DNA of 52,244 nucleotides from JBEKOF01 sp049513975 (GTDB taxonomy: Bacteria; Verrucomicrobiota; Verrucomicrobiia; Limisphaerales; Palsa-1400): assembly GCA_049513975.1 (NCBI GenBank), contig JBEKVM010000035.1, forward strand, positions 1 to 52,244, written 5' to 3'. The position numbers and the translations under genes were made by a program. Of the stretch, positions 42,280 to 50,554 are shown piece by piece; position 1 is the stretch's first letter, and each line of letters starts with the position of its first letter. The notes below the pieces were generated by a model. That model saw only the letters and a program-made list of their open reading frames with translations. It was not told where the DNA came from and did no database searches.

Positions 42280-42471
42280 ATGACGAGTGTAACTACTAAA
42301 ACAGCAACACCGGAAGTGACCGTTGGTCTCTTGTCCGTTTTCGCCGCGATTGCCGCCAAAGTGCGCGCCGCCATTGACGCGCAGATGCCTCTCGGCTACC
42401 AGGATGAGAGCGGATTCCACACCGGTGTCAAGCCGCGCGACGGAGAAGCCGCCGGCATTGCAGACTGGTAA
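42280..42471 (+). CDS. Small conserved-looking hypothetical protein
   Basis: A 63-residue protein (start MTSVTTK; an ATG four codons earlier at 42268 is possible) with PEVTVGLLSVFAAIAAKVRA, IDAQMPLGYQDESGFHTGVK and a short tail. The PLGYxDExGFHxGV phrase resembles small Verrucomicrobiota proteins of unknown function. No domain, signal or partner is recognised and no clear ribosome site is visible. Confidence 0.45.
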   Translation: MTSVTTKTATPEVTVGLLSVFAAIAAKVRAAIDAQMPLGYQDESGFHTGVKPRDGEAAGIADW

Positions 42472-42496
42472 TCCACCGCCGCAACGCGGGCCGGGT

Positions 42497-42532
42497 TTTC
42501 CATTGCGGACACCAGCGGTGTCCAATGGAAAG
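42497..42532. repeat. Hairpin TTTCCATTG ... AATGGAAA
   Basis: TTTCCATT-GC-GGACACC pairs with GGTGTCC-AATGGAAA around AGC, leaving a two-base bulge. It lies 26 bp after the small gene at 42280-42471 and may terminate it. No T-run follows. Confidence 0.45.
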
Positions 42533-42716
42533 CCACAAGCGTGCCGCGCGCCGGGATGGATTGCCTGGCAGGAAAGATTTACGACGCCGAAAGGCGTTTT
42601 TTTTGTCTTAAATTCCCCTCCCCCACGGTCGCGTCGTGTACGGGCCACTTCCAAGACGAAAGCACTGATTGTATTGAGCAGACGGATTCTTCCGGGGCGC
42701 TCTTTTGCAGATTGGA

Positions 42717-43901
42717 TCAAGCAACCGGCTTGAGAACCGTTGCCCCGGCGGCGGGGCGGGAAACAAACATGGTCGCCTCGATCCCGGTTTTCTGATGGTA
42801 ATCCGCGCCGATTTTTTTTGAGATGGCGTCCACGGCGTCCGTCTTCACCAGGGCCACCGTGCAACCGCCAAACCCGCCGCCGGTCATGCGGCAACCGTAA
42901 ACGCCGCCCTGCGCACCCAGGGCCTGCGCGATTTCCACCACGGCATCCAACTCGGCGCAACTGACCTGGTAATCGTCGCGCAGGGAAAAGTGGCTGGCGT
43001 ACATCAACTGCCCGGCCGCGGACCAGTCGGAATCGCCGAGGAGGCGGGCGGCCCGGGGCGTGCGCTCGATTTCGCCGATGACATGGCGGGCGCGCCGGAA
43101 GACGACGTCATCCATCCTGGCCCTGGCCTTCTCCAGCGCGGCGGAAGTGGCATCGCGCAAGGAGGCGACGCCCAGGATTTTGGCGGCGGCTTCGCATTGG
43201 GCGCGGCGTTTGGCGTATTCGCCGCTGCCCAGTTCGTGTTTGACATTGGTGTTGGTGACGAGCAAGGCGACGGAGGGATCGCGCATGGGCACCAGCTCCG
43301 GTTTGCGCGAACGGCAATCCAGCAGGAGCAGATGATCTTTGCGGCCCATGACGGAAATGAACTGGTCCATGATGCCGCAAGGGACGCCGGCGTATTGATG
43401 CTCGGCTTGCTGGCAAAGCAGGGCCTTGTCCACCGGGTCGAGCGTCCGGCCGGTGATGGTTTCCAGGAGGGTGGCCGTGGCCACCTCCAGGGCGGCGCTG
43501 CTGGACAATCCGCCGCCCAAAGGCACGGTGGAATGGATCAGGGCGTCGAACCCGCCGGGCGAAATGCCGCGGGCCAGAAAGCCGGCGAGAACGCCCGCCG
43601 GGTAATTGGCCCAGATGCCCCTGGCGAAGGGTTTCATGGGCTTGCTCAGATCAATCATGACCGGCTGGCCGGCCTTCTCGGACGAGCGCAATTCCACCCG
43701 GCTGACTCCTTTGGCGGCCGGGGCGGCGGCGATGACGGTGTAGCGTTCAATGGCCATGGGCAGGACAAAGCCATCGTTGTAGTCGGTGTGTTCGCCGATG
43801 ACGTTGACGCGGCCCGGGGCGGCGGCAATCCACCGCGGAGAGCGCCCGCAGATTCTGCTAAATTCGGCGGCGGTGAAATCGGAGAGTTCGGTCAAGGTCA
43901 T
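42717..43901 (-). CDS. galK: Galactokinase
   Basis: A 394-residue GHMP kinase phosphorylating galactose at C1 with ATP, the first Leloir step. Signatures: PGRVNVIGEHTDYNDGFVLP (29-48, sugar-binding EHTDY), the ATP loop PLGGGLSSSAALE (127-139), CGIMDQFISVMG and the C-terminal MTGGGFGGC. Length matches the family. The ATG at 43901 overlaps the stop of the small membrane protein (ATGA at 43898-43901); the longer reading to 44201 is out of context. It is the last gene of a symporter-membrane protein-galK operon, so the imported sugar is most likely galactose. No galT or galE is in the window. Confidence 0.97.
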   Translation of the reverse strand: MTLTELSDFTAAEFSRICGRSPRWIAAAPGRVNVIGEHTDYNDGFVLPMAIERYTVIAAAPAAKGVSRVELRSSEKAGQPVMIDLSKPMKPFARGIWANYPAGVLAGFLARGISPGGFDALIHSTVPLGGGLSSSAALEVATATLLETITGRTLDPVDKALLCQQAEHQYAGVPCGIMDQFISVMGRKDHLLLLDCRSRKPELVPMRDPSVALLVTNTNVKHELGSGEYAKRRAQCEAAAKILGVASLRDATSAALEKARARMDDVVFRRARHVIGEIERTPRAARLLGDSDWSAAGQLMYASHFSLRDDYQVSCAELDAVVEIAQALGAQGGVYGCRMTGGGFGGCTVALVKTDAVDAISKKIGADYHQKTGIEATMFVSRPAAGATVLKPVA

Positions 43902-44146
43902 GGGGCCGGGGTTGTTTCGGGCGGTTTCGCGGCGGTGGGCTGGACTTGGGATTTGCCGCGCCAGGCCAGAAGGAGCATGAGGAAGCCGAAGACGAGCAGG
44001 ACAAGCCCCCAGTAAAGGTTGATGTTGATGCCGAGCGAGCGCTTGTACATGTCGGTGTCCGAACCGGTCAAGGCGCCATAGCCGGTCAAGAGCACGCCGA
44101 TGAGGGAGAACATGAGGCCAATTGGCCAACGAAGATCGAGACCCAT
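43898..44146 (-). CDS. Small two-TM membrane protein between symporter and galactokinase
   Basis: An 82-residue protein with two hydrophobic helices (PIGLMFSLIGVLLTGYGAL and YWGLVLLVFGFLMLLLAWRG) and a Pro/Thr-rich tail (PTAAKPPETTPAP). It lies 26 bp after the symporter and its stop overlaps the galK start, so it is expressed with them. It contains no known catalytic or binding motif. The position suggests an accessory subunit of the SSS transporter, which is inference from context only. Confidence 0.8.
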   Translation of the reverse strand: MGLDLRWPIGLMFSLIGVLLTGYGALTGSDTDMYKRSLGININLYWGLVLLVFGFLMLLLAWRGKSQVQPTAAKPPETTPAP

Positions 44147-44172
44147 AAGTATTTGTTCCTTTCGTTAATTGG

Positions 44173-46170
44173 TTAGTAGAAAATGATGTTGAGCACGACA
44201 CACCCGAGGAGGAGGATCACGCCCAACACGGCGGGCCTGAGATACCAGGCCTCGCCTTCGTCCTTGACCTTGGGCGTGAGCGAATAAACCAGCCCCTTGA
44301 GTTCCTCGTCGGTCTTGGTGCGCCGGGTGGCGAGGGAGATGACCAGCGTCAGCACCAGGCAGGCGATGAAAGCGAAAGTGGCCAGCCAGAAGTTTTGGGC
44401 CATGTCACTGGGGAACTGGAGGCATTGGGGAATATCGGCGAGCGACTTATGCATCCAGAGCCAGAGGTAGCCGCCCTTGATGCCCAGGGCGTTGCCGGAG
44501 GCGTTGGACAGCGCCTGGAAAAGAGCGGAGGTGGCGGTGCCCCCCAGCAAACCCAGGAAGGCGCCGGTGCCGGTGGTGCGCTTCCAGAACATGCCGAGGA
44601 GGAAGGTGGCGAAGAGAGGGGCGTTCACAAAGCCAAAGACCAGTTGGATGATATCCATGGCGTTGGACCATTGGCTGACGAGATAGGCGCAAAGGATGCT
44701 CAGGACAATGCCGACGACCGTAATGAAACGGCCCATCCAGGCGTAGTGTTGATCGCTCTTGTTGGGCGCGATGTAGGCCTGGTAGAGGTCATAGGTCCAG
44801 ATGGTGTTGAAGGCGGTCACGTTGCCCGCCATGCCGGACATGAAGGAGGCCAGCAGGCCGGTCAACGCCAGACCCAGCAGGCCCGTGGGACAATATTTCT
44901 TGACCAGCGAGAGGATGACCCCGTCGTAATCGGTCTCGCGGACGGCGTCCTGCAGGCGGGTTTTCAGTGTATCCTCGGGAAGCGCGGCGCTTTTGTTGTC
45001 GGCAACGATGGCGGCGATTTTTTCCGGATTGAGTTTGTAAGTCTTGGCGTCGTCGCTGCCCAGGGCGGTGTTGATGGCTTGGAGGGCGGCTTCGCCCTGG
45101 AGGCCGGCGGAGGAGGCCTGGTTGACGGCCGGCAGCATTTTTTGATAGATCGCAGCCGTGAGCGGTTTGGGCGGCAGACGGTAGCCGTCTTGGTGGGTGA
45201 TGGCGAGGGCGGCGGCGATCATGCCCGGCAGGATGACCAGGGCCGGGAAGAGCATTTTGGGAACGGCGGCGATCAAGGGAGTGCGGCGGGCGGCGCTCAT
45301 GTTCCTGGCGGCCATGGCGCGCTGGACGACGAGGAAATTGGTACACCAGTAACCGAAGGAGAGGACGAAGCCGAGACCGAAGACCATGGCGAACCAATCC
45401 ACACCCATGGGATTGGAGGCCGGCCCGGCCAGGAGCGGATGCCAGGCGCTGGTCCAGGAATCCGCCGGGTAAGTCTTCCCGGCCTTGTCAATCATCCCGG
45501 CCGCCGCGGGATTGGCCGCCACCAGGACCAGTCTGCCCTTCATCGCATCCCAGCCGCCGACATCCTTGAGGCCGAGGTAAACCACGGGCGCGAAGCCGAG
45601 GACGATCATGAAGAACTGGAGGACTTCGGTATAGATGGCGGAGGTCAGGCCGCCCTTGAGGACGTAGAGCAGCACGACGGCGGAGCAAATCCAAAGGCTG
45701 GCATCATAGTTCCAGCCCAAAAGCTGATGCAGCAGCTTGGCCAGCAGATTCACCGAGATGCCCGAAGCGAACAGCGTCATGACGGCGAAGGAAATGGAGT
45801 TGAGGGCGCGGACGCGCTGGTCGAAGCGCATGTTGAGGTATTCGGGCACGGAACGGGCCTTGGAACCGTAATAAAAGGGCATCATGAAAACGGCGAGAAA
45901 GACCATCGCCGGAATGGCGCCCACCCAGTAGAAGTGGGCTTGGGCGATGCCATACTTGGCGCCGCTGGCGGCCATGCCCACCAGTTCCAGCGCGCCCAGG
46001 TTGGCCGAGATAAAGGCCAGGCCCGTCACCCAGGCCGGAATGGAGCGGCCGGAGGTGAGGAAGTCCGAAGAGGTCTTCATGAAGCGCGCCAGGACGAAGC
46101 CGATGCCAATGACGAAAGCGACGTAAATCAGCAGGATCGCGTAATCGAGAGCGCCTAATTGAATATGCAT
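44173..46170 (-). CDS. Sodium/sugar symporter (SSS family, SglT-like)
   Basis: A 665-residue multi-TM sodium:solute symporter. Features of the family are SSDFLTSGRSIPAWVTGLAF (TM1 with the Na+ site), ISANLGALELVGMAASGAKY, ARSVPEYLNMRFDQRVRALN, LYVLKGGLTSAIYTEVLQFF and GLLASFMSGMAGNVTAFNT. A long cytoplasmic segment between residues 315 and 425 (KTYKLNPEKIAAIVADNK) is larger than in SglT. Cotranscription with galactokinase makes galactose or a galactoside the likely cargo, taken up with Na+. It is the first gene of the operon. The ~590 bp upstream hold no gene except the small pair beyond a direct repeat. Confidence 0.95.
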   Translation of the reverse strand: MHIQLGALDYAILLIYVAFVIGIGFVLARFMKTSSDFLTSGRSIPAWVTGLAFISANLGALELVGMAASGAKYGIAQAHFYWVGAIPAMVFLAVFMMPFYYGSKARSVPEYLNMRFDQRVRALNSISFAVMTLFASGISVNLLAKLLHQLLGWNYDASLWICSAVVLLYVLKGGLTSAIYTEVLQFFMIVLGFAPVVYLGLKDVGGWDAMKGRLVLVAANPAAAGMIDKAGKTYPADSWTSAWHPLLAGPASNPMGVDWFAMVFGLGFVLSFGYWCTNFLVVQRAMAARNMSAARRTPLIAAVPKMLFPALVILPGMIAAALAITHQDGYRLPPKPLTAAIYQKMLPAVNQASSAGLQGEAALQAINTALGSDDAKTYKLNPEKIAAIVADNKSAALPEDTLKTRLQDAVRETDYDGVILSLVKKYCPTGLLGLALTGLLASFMSGMAGNVTAFNTIWTYDLYQAYIAPNKSDQHYAWMGRFITVVGIVLSILCAYLVSQWSNAMDIIQLVFGFVNAPLFATFLLGMFWKRTTGTGAFLGLLGGTATSALFQALSNASGNALGIKGGYLWLWMHKSLADIPQCLQFPSDMAQNFWLATFAFIACLVLTLVISLATRRTKTDEELKGLVYSLTPKVKDEGEAWYLRPAVLGVILLLGCVVLNIIFY

Positions 46171-46414
46171 AAAGTTGGATGGGAAGGTTCAACCCACGCT
46201 CCCGCCCGTGAATCGTGCCGGGGCAAGACCGGTGCAGCGACAGCGGATGCGTGTGCCATGTTGTGTGTGTGCATGTTCCGTGCGGGAAATAAAAACACAA
46301 AACCCCCGAATCTGGCAATCACCATTTTGTGAGGAGGTCCGGAAGAAGCCCTTTGCCGGGCGCGGCCAGGGCGGAACCGCCCAAGTGGTGTGAACAATTC
46401 GACCCATCAAATTA

Positions 46415-46681
46415 AATTGGCCTTGATCGGAAACAGATCATTGGGGAATGCAAGCGGTTCCTGGAAAGGCGTTTCGATTGATTTGCCGCATCCGCCGTCG
46501 CGGTGCTTTGGCGCGACAAGAAATGCGCAGCCTTCACCCAAAGCGGCTCTCGCAATGGCGAGCATACGCGCCCCCGCGTGTGCTGAGAGGCGCCCTCGCC
46601 TGTCAGTCTGGGTTGCAAACGTCTGGATACGGGCCGTTCGGCTCGGTGGAGTGTTCGGCGGGGGCGCCGACCACAGCACGC
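46415..46681. repeat. Long direct repeat, copy A, containing a truncated cloverleaf element
   Basis: 267 bp, about 98% identical to 47355-47623 (five substitutions and a two-base indel), in the same orientation. The first ~140 bp are unrelated to the palindromes except for GTCGCG/CGCGAC. The rest (46557-46681) is a cloverleaf element that lacks its last 20 bp (present in copy B at 47624-47643), after which similarity resumes briefly. Confidence 0.85.
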
Positions 46682-46722
46682 TTTTCCACCTCCGCTGAAG
46701 CTGCGGAGGACAAGGAATTCGC

Positions 46723-46789
46723 AAAACGAATTAAGACTTTTTGCGTCACACCCTTGGCCCCAGTGCCGCAAAAAGTCTTAATTCGTTTT
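46723..46789. repeat. 23-bp perfect inverted repeat at the start of the DUF4160 gene
   Basis: Arms 46723-46745 and 46767-46789 are exact reverse complements (left arm begins AAAACGAATTAAGACTTTTT) around a 21-bp spacer. The right arm encodes the N-terminus of the DUF4160 protein, and the hairpin would bury its GTG start region. Confidence 0.85.
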
Positions 46790-46993
46790 CAATTGTACTT
46801 TTATGCCCAGGACGGGAACGAGCCGCCCCATATCCATGTTGCAAAAGCTGGAAGATGCCAAATTCTGGTTGTCACCGGTCGGTTGTCGGTCAATCATGGC
46901 TTCCGGCCGCATGACTTGAGAAAAGTTGCCCGGATTATCGAAGAAAACGAACCTTTTATCATGGAAAAATGGAATGAGTTTTTCAGACCTTAG
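46763..46993 (+). CDS. DUF4160 domain protein (toxin-antitoxin-like pair, first gene)
   Basis: A 76-residue protein from a GTG at 46763 with the DUF4160 pattern: FQLYFYAQDGNEPPHIHVAK (the NEPPHIHV hallmark), VNHGFRPHDLRKVARIIEEN and a terminal KWNEFFRP. DUF4160 genes commonly precede DUF2442 genes and the pair is predicted to be a toxin-antitoxin or regulatory unit. The normal opening of the family (a short strand before the YFY motif) is replaced by PQKVLIRFQ, encoded by one arm of a perfect inverted repeat. The frame stays open upstream into the direct repeat. The original start may therefore have been altered by insertion. Confidence 0.75.
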   Translation: MPQKVLIRFQLYFYAQDGNEPPHIHVAKAGRCQILVVTGRLSVNHGFRPHDLRKVARIIEENEPFIMEKWNEFFRP

Positions 46994-47243
46994 AATCAAG
47001 CGCATCGCCACATCAGCCGACACATTGACGGTCGAACTGATGGATGGAAGGACGCTGGCCGTTCCCCTGGCTTACTATCCAACACTGCTGCACGCCAGCG
47101 AGGCAGAGCGCACGGATTGCCACCCCATCGGCGCGGGGTATGGCATCGAATGGCCACGGCTGGATTATCATTTGAGCGTGGAAGGATTGATGCAAGGGCA
47201 TCCCGAAGCGCCTGGTTTGCGCCGCATCAAAACCGCCGCGTAA
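46974..47243 (+). CDS. DUF2442 domain protein (toxin-antitoxin-like pair, second gene)
   Basis: An 89-residue DUF2442 protein: LRIKRIATSADTLTVELMDG, RTLAVPLAYYPTLLHASEAE, then GYGIEWPRLDYHLSVEGLMQ, the family hallmark of IxWPxLDxDLSVxGLL. It overlaps the DUF4160 gene by 20 bp in another frame, typical of a cotranscribed pair. It has been proposed to act as the antitoxin-like partner. Both genes lie between two nearly identical ~267-bp direct repeats. Confidence 0.85.
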   Translation: MSFSDLRIKRIATSADTLTVELMDGRTLAVPLAYYPTLLHASEAERTDCHPIGAGYGIEWPRLDYHLSVEGLMQGHPEAPGLRRIKTAA

Positions 47244-47354
47244 ACCTCCCCTGTTTTGGCCTTTCCCTTATCTCTGATGGAAGATTAGCTTTTAAGCCAG
47301 ATTCCGTCAAAGGAAAAGTTCATGGGAAAAGTTATGGTTTGACCCCCTGACTAG

Positions 47355-47640
47355 AATTGGCCTTGATCGGAAACAGATCATTGGGGAATGCAAGCGGTTC
47401 ATGGAGAGGCGTTTCGATTGATTTGCCGCATCCGCCCCGTCGCGGTGCTTTGGCGCGACAAGAAACGCGCATCCTTCACCCAAAGCGGCTCTCGCAATGG
47501 GGAGCATACGCGCCCCCGCGTGTGCTGAGAGGCGCCCTCGCCTGTCAGTCTGGGTTGCAAACGTCTGGATACGGGCCGTTCGGCTCGGTGGAGTGTTCGG
47601 CGGGGGCGCCGACCACAGCACGCGGGCGCGTGCGCTCCCC
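47355..47640. repeat. Long direct repeat, copy B, with complete cloverleaf element (47499-47640)
   Basis: The cloverleaf part is 142 bp from GGGGAGCATACGCG to CGTGCGCTCCCC. Its internal hairpins are AGGCG-CCCT-CGCCT and GTGTTCGGCG-GGGG-CGCCGACCAC; loop CCCT pairs with GGGG if G-U is allowed. The preceding 144 bp are shared with copy A. Confidence 0.85.
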
Positions 47641-47891
47641 GGATTTTCCCCCTCCGCGACAGCGGAAAACTATGTTGACACCCCAAATGCGGCCTTTCTT
47701 TCCCCTTCAATGCCTTTAACTCTCCTGGTGGTGATGGCGGCGGATTCCATGTTGCGAAGGGCAGACAGGGCGCAGGCTGGAAGCCGGCGACTTCACGACC
47801 AGGCTGATTATGGGGCTTCAGCGAGTCTGACGTTTGAGGCGTCGTCTTTCAAGGGGAATCAAACCTCCCAGTCTCGACGGAGGGAGTGCTG

Positions 47892-48590
47892 TTATTGATT
47901 GCCGTGCGATAATGTCGCTTTTATAGGCCCGATACTGTCATTTAACTGTATCCCATTTGTGATAGGGTTTCGCAGATTCGTAATAATTGGCCACTGCGTA
48001 GCTCCCGATTCAATCATCACGCGGACTTGCTGTTCAAGACGCTGTTCTACGACTTTGCGTTTTAGCGTAAAACGTGTCACCCCGAAATCCAAAACAGGTA
48101 CAGTTTGACCAATGAAATCACCTGGTGGAAGCCCCTTTAAATACAATAACGCTCTTTTCCAGTCACCAATCTCGGCTTCTTCGATTTTCCAAGGAGACGA
48201 GCAAACTACCGCATTCAAACAACTCCAGGAATCGGTTGGAAATGGTTGGAAGTCTTTATCTGGATCAATCCTTAAGAGGCGTAAATCAACATCGCACTCA
48301 TATAAACATAGGATAGCGCAATTATCAGCCACTGGCACAACGATGATCGGTTTATGCAAAAAATCCTGGAAAAGAAAAACGGTACCGGCCGTTTTGTCCT
48401 TTGGCCGATAATCAATTTGGCACATCGAACCTTTTAACGATCTCCAAAACGATGCCGGTTTAACGTGGAGTGAACCTCCATTGCGCAGCGGCACCTCGAT
48501 TTCTCTACGAAAGGTCTCCATCACAGGCACACCAATAATTACCAAAACAAGGCCTATAAGACTATACTTTTTCACTCTGGTCATTTTCAT
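47892..48590 (-). CDS. Membrane-anchored hypothetical protein, lower GC than its neighbours
   Basis: A 232-residue protein with a single N-terminal helix (YSLIGLVLVIIGVPVMETF) and a ~200-residue extracytoplasmic domain. Stretches include VPLRNGGSLHVKPASFWRSL, FLFQDFLHKPIIVVPVADNC, CDVDLRLLRIDPDKDFQPFP and WKRALLYLKGLPPGDFIGQT. No family is recognised. Its base composition is visibly more AT-rich than the operons on either side, which suggests separate acquisition. It lies between repeat copy B and a transposase-like fragment. An alternative start is two codons downstream (MTRVKKY). Confidence 0.6.
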   Translation of the reverse strand: MKMTRVKKYSLIGLVLVIIGVPVMETFRREIEVPLRNGGSLHVKPASFWRSLKGSMCQIDYRPKDKTAGTVFLFQDFLHKPIIVVPVADNCAILCLYECDVDLRLLRIDPDKDFQPFPTDSWSCLNAVVCSSPWKIEEAEIGDWKRALLYLKGLPPGDFIGQTVPVLDFGVTRFTLKRKVVEQRLEQQVRVMIESGATQWPIITNLRNPITNGIQLNDSIGPIKATLSHGNQ

Positions 48591-48670
48591 AGGCGGATGT
48601 CGCAGCTAATCAGTCGGCGCAGCCGGTGGAATCCCATCAAAGGGGTGACAATACTTTTGCACTATTCTGT

Positions 48671-48826
48671 TCATTCATTCGCACCTTTCCTCTCTTGAAG
48701 TTCTGCGCTCAAGGTGTTTCGAGTTCCCAGGTGCAACCTCTGCGCTAGCTGCCCGATGGTCATCGTCGTCTCCCGCCGCAACCGGGCGGCCAACCCCTCT
48801 TTGTCCGGATCGGCTTTGGTCTTCAT
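48671..48826 (-). CDS. 51-residue helix-turn-helix fragment, transposase-like
   Basis: Reads MKTKADPDKEGLAARLRRET, then TMTIGQLAQRLHLGTRNTLS and ends AELQERKGANE. The LAARLRRETTxT-IxxIAxRxxLGT pattern resembles the C-terminal helix-turn-helix of REP-associated (IS200-like) transposases of Verrucomicrobiota. The catalytic HUH part is absent, so it is most likely a remnant or a free-standing DNA-binding peptide. It lies amid several repeat families that such transposases can mobilise. Confidence 0.4.
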   Translation of the reverse strand: MKTKADPDKEGLAARLRRETTMTIGQLAQRLHLGTRNTLSAELQERKGANE

Positions 48827-48945
48827 GGAGGAAACATAGATCGCGGCTGGGGGGATGGCAAGGGCGCTGCGCCGGCCCTGACTCGTTTTCGCGGAATAGA
48901 GTCACGACCCGATGGAGTCCCGCCCTGCCGATTTGAAATGAAGTC

Positions 48946-48974
48946 GCGGCGGGCAACGGAGTGCCCGCCCTACC
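48946..48974. repeat. GGTAGGG-family repeat, half element
   Basis: GCGGCGGGCA-ACGGAG-TGCCCGCC followed by CTACC is the right half of the element at 51782-51836 with one change. No matching left half is clear; the GTCCCGCCCTGCC at 48917-48929 may be its remnant. Confidence 0.6.
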
Positions 48975-49081
48975 ATCCAAGACCGGGGCGTGGCCACAGG
49001 TCCGGAGGGCGCGCACTTTCGGGCGTGACGACGCGGGGGAACTGTGGCATTGTCCGCGCCGAGAATGAAGAATTGGGCGCC

Positions 49082-50542
49082 ATGAATGATACCATGAAAA
49101 ACGAATATTTGCCGCCGGAATTGCTCGAGTTTGAACGGTTGTTGAATATGCCGAACAACGACCCGACCGGCCTGGCCGGGTATTTCAACGCCGGCGAAGT
49201 CTGGGTTTCGCGGGTGCCGGCGCGGCTGGATGTGATGGGCGGCATCGCCGATTACTCCGGGGCCAACGTCTGCGAGGCGGTGCTGGGGCGCGGGATTCTC
49301 ATGGCCCTGCAGCCGCGCAATGACCGCACGTTGCGCATCCGCTCCTTGCAGGCCGGCCAGCGCAATCTGCCGGTGGAGACGCGCATCCCGCTGGATTATT
49401 TTGCCACCGGCGGCGGCCTGGCGGAGTACGCCGACGTGCGCGCCTTGTGCCGGGTCAATCCGCTGGTCAACTGGGCGGCTTACATCGGCGGGAGTATTTT
49501 CACGTTGCTCAAGGAGGAACCGGTCCAGCTCCCCTTTGGCTTCAGCATGCTGCTGTTGAGCGCGGTGCCGATGAACGTGGGCATCGGCAGTTCGGCGGCG
49601 GTGGAGATAGGGGCGTTGAGCTGCCTGAATGCCTACCTGGGCATGCAACTCGACCCGGCCCGCATGGCGCGGCTGGGACAGATGGCGGAGAACCATGTGG
49701 TGGGCGCGCCCTGCGGCATCATGGATCAAATCTCCGTGACGAGCGGGCGGAAGGGCCGGCTCACCCATATTCTTTGCCGGCCCGGCGCGGTCATGGGGGA
49801 GGTGGAGATTCCGCCGGGCACGGGCTTCGTCGGCATCAACTCCATGGTGCGGCATTCGGTGGCAGGCAACCCTTACGGGGATGCCCGCATCGGGGCGTTC
49901 ATGGGCAAGAGAATTATAAACGACATCCGCGCCGGCCAGGGCCGGGAGGCGCTGGGTTATCTGACGGAGCTTTCGCCGGCGGAATTCCAGGGGCAGTTCG
50001 CCGGGGAGATTCCCGTGGAGATGGTTGGCTCGCAATTTCTGGCCCGCTACAAAACGCACGACGACCCGGTGACCAAAATCCAGCCCGACGCCACTTACCG
50101 CGTGGCCGGCCCGACCCGGCATGCCATCGAGGAAAACGAGCGCGTGCTGCGGTTCATGGACTGCCTGCGCGCGTCCCAGGCCGGGGAAAAACACGCCTTG
50201 GAAACCGCCGGGGAATGCATGTTCGCCGCGCATGAAAGCTACCGCGACAACTGTCATCTCTCCATCGGCGAGGTGGATTTTCTGGTGGACGCGGTGAGGA
50301 AGCGGGGCGCCAAAACCGGGCTGTTCGGCGCGAAAATCACCGGCGGCGGCACGGGCGGGACGGTGGCGGTGTTTGGCACCGCGGAGGCCCTGCGGGAGCA
50401 CATTCCGCTGATTGCCACCGAGTATTCGCGGCGCGTGGGGGTCATGCCGGACATTTTCGAGGGCACCTCGCCGGGGGCGGTTGAATTTGGCGCGCGGCGC
50501 TATCTCTTCAACGCCGCGGGCTGGCGCCGATTCATGGCGTGA
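49082..50542 (+). CDS. GHMP sugar kinase resembling plant L-arabinokinase
   Basis: A ~486-residue GHMP kinase. It differs from galactokinase at the sugar site: VPARLDVMGGIADYSGANVC (45-64) instead of GRVNVIGEHTDYNDG. The phrase RLDVMGGIADYSG and the segments VEIPPGTGFVGINSMVRHSV and GNPYGDARIGAFMGKRII match my recollection of the kinase domain of plant ARA1 (L-arabinose to L-arabinose-1-phosphate). The ATP loop is VPMNVGIGSSAAVEIGA and the last motif ITGGGTGGTVAVFG. The start ATG at 49082 follows a stretch of non-coding-looking repeat. It is 12 bp before a nucleotide-sugar pyrophosphorylase gene, which suggests a sugar-1-phosphate to UDP-sugar salvage route. Sugar specificity (arabinose, galactose or other) is not proven. 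Confidence 0.8.
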   Translation: MNDTMKNEYLPPELLEFERLLNMPNNDPTGLAGYFNAGEVWVSRVPARLDVMGGIADYSGANVCEAVLGRGILMALQPRNDRTLRIRSLQAGQRNLPVETRIPLDYFATGGGLAEYADVRALCRVNPLVNWAAYIGGSIFTLLKEEPVQLPFGFSMLLLSAVPMNVGIGSSAAVEIGALSCLNAYLGMQLDPARMARLGQMAENHVVGAPCGIMDQISVTSGRKGRLTHILCRPGAVMGEVEIPPGTGFVGINSMVRHSVAGNPYGDARIGAFMGKRIINDIRAGQGREALGYLTELSPAEFQGQFAGEIPVEMVGSQFLARYKTHDDPVTKIQPDATYRVAGPTRHAIEENERVLRFMDCLRASQAGEKHALETAGECMFAAHESYRDNCHLSIGEVDFLVDAVRKRGAKTGLFGAKITGGGTGGTVAVFGTAEALREHIPLIATEYSRRVGVMPDIFEGTSPGAVEFGARRYLFNAAGWRRFMA

Positions 50543-50554
50543 GGCCATCCCGTT

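Noticed and set aside
44395..46158. 587-codon plus-strand frame
   Set aside because: Antisense of the sodium symporter; rich in Gly/Gln/His/Glu as expected for the complement of membrane codons.
46407..46771. Minus-strand frames across the long direct repeat
   Set aside because: The same readings recur in the second repeat copy with frameshifts and cross the palindrome, so they reflect the repeat, not a gene.
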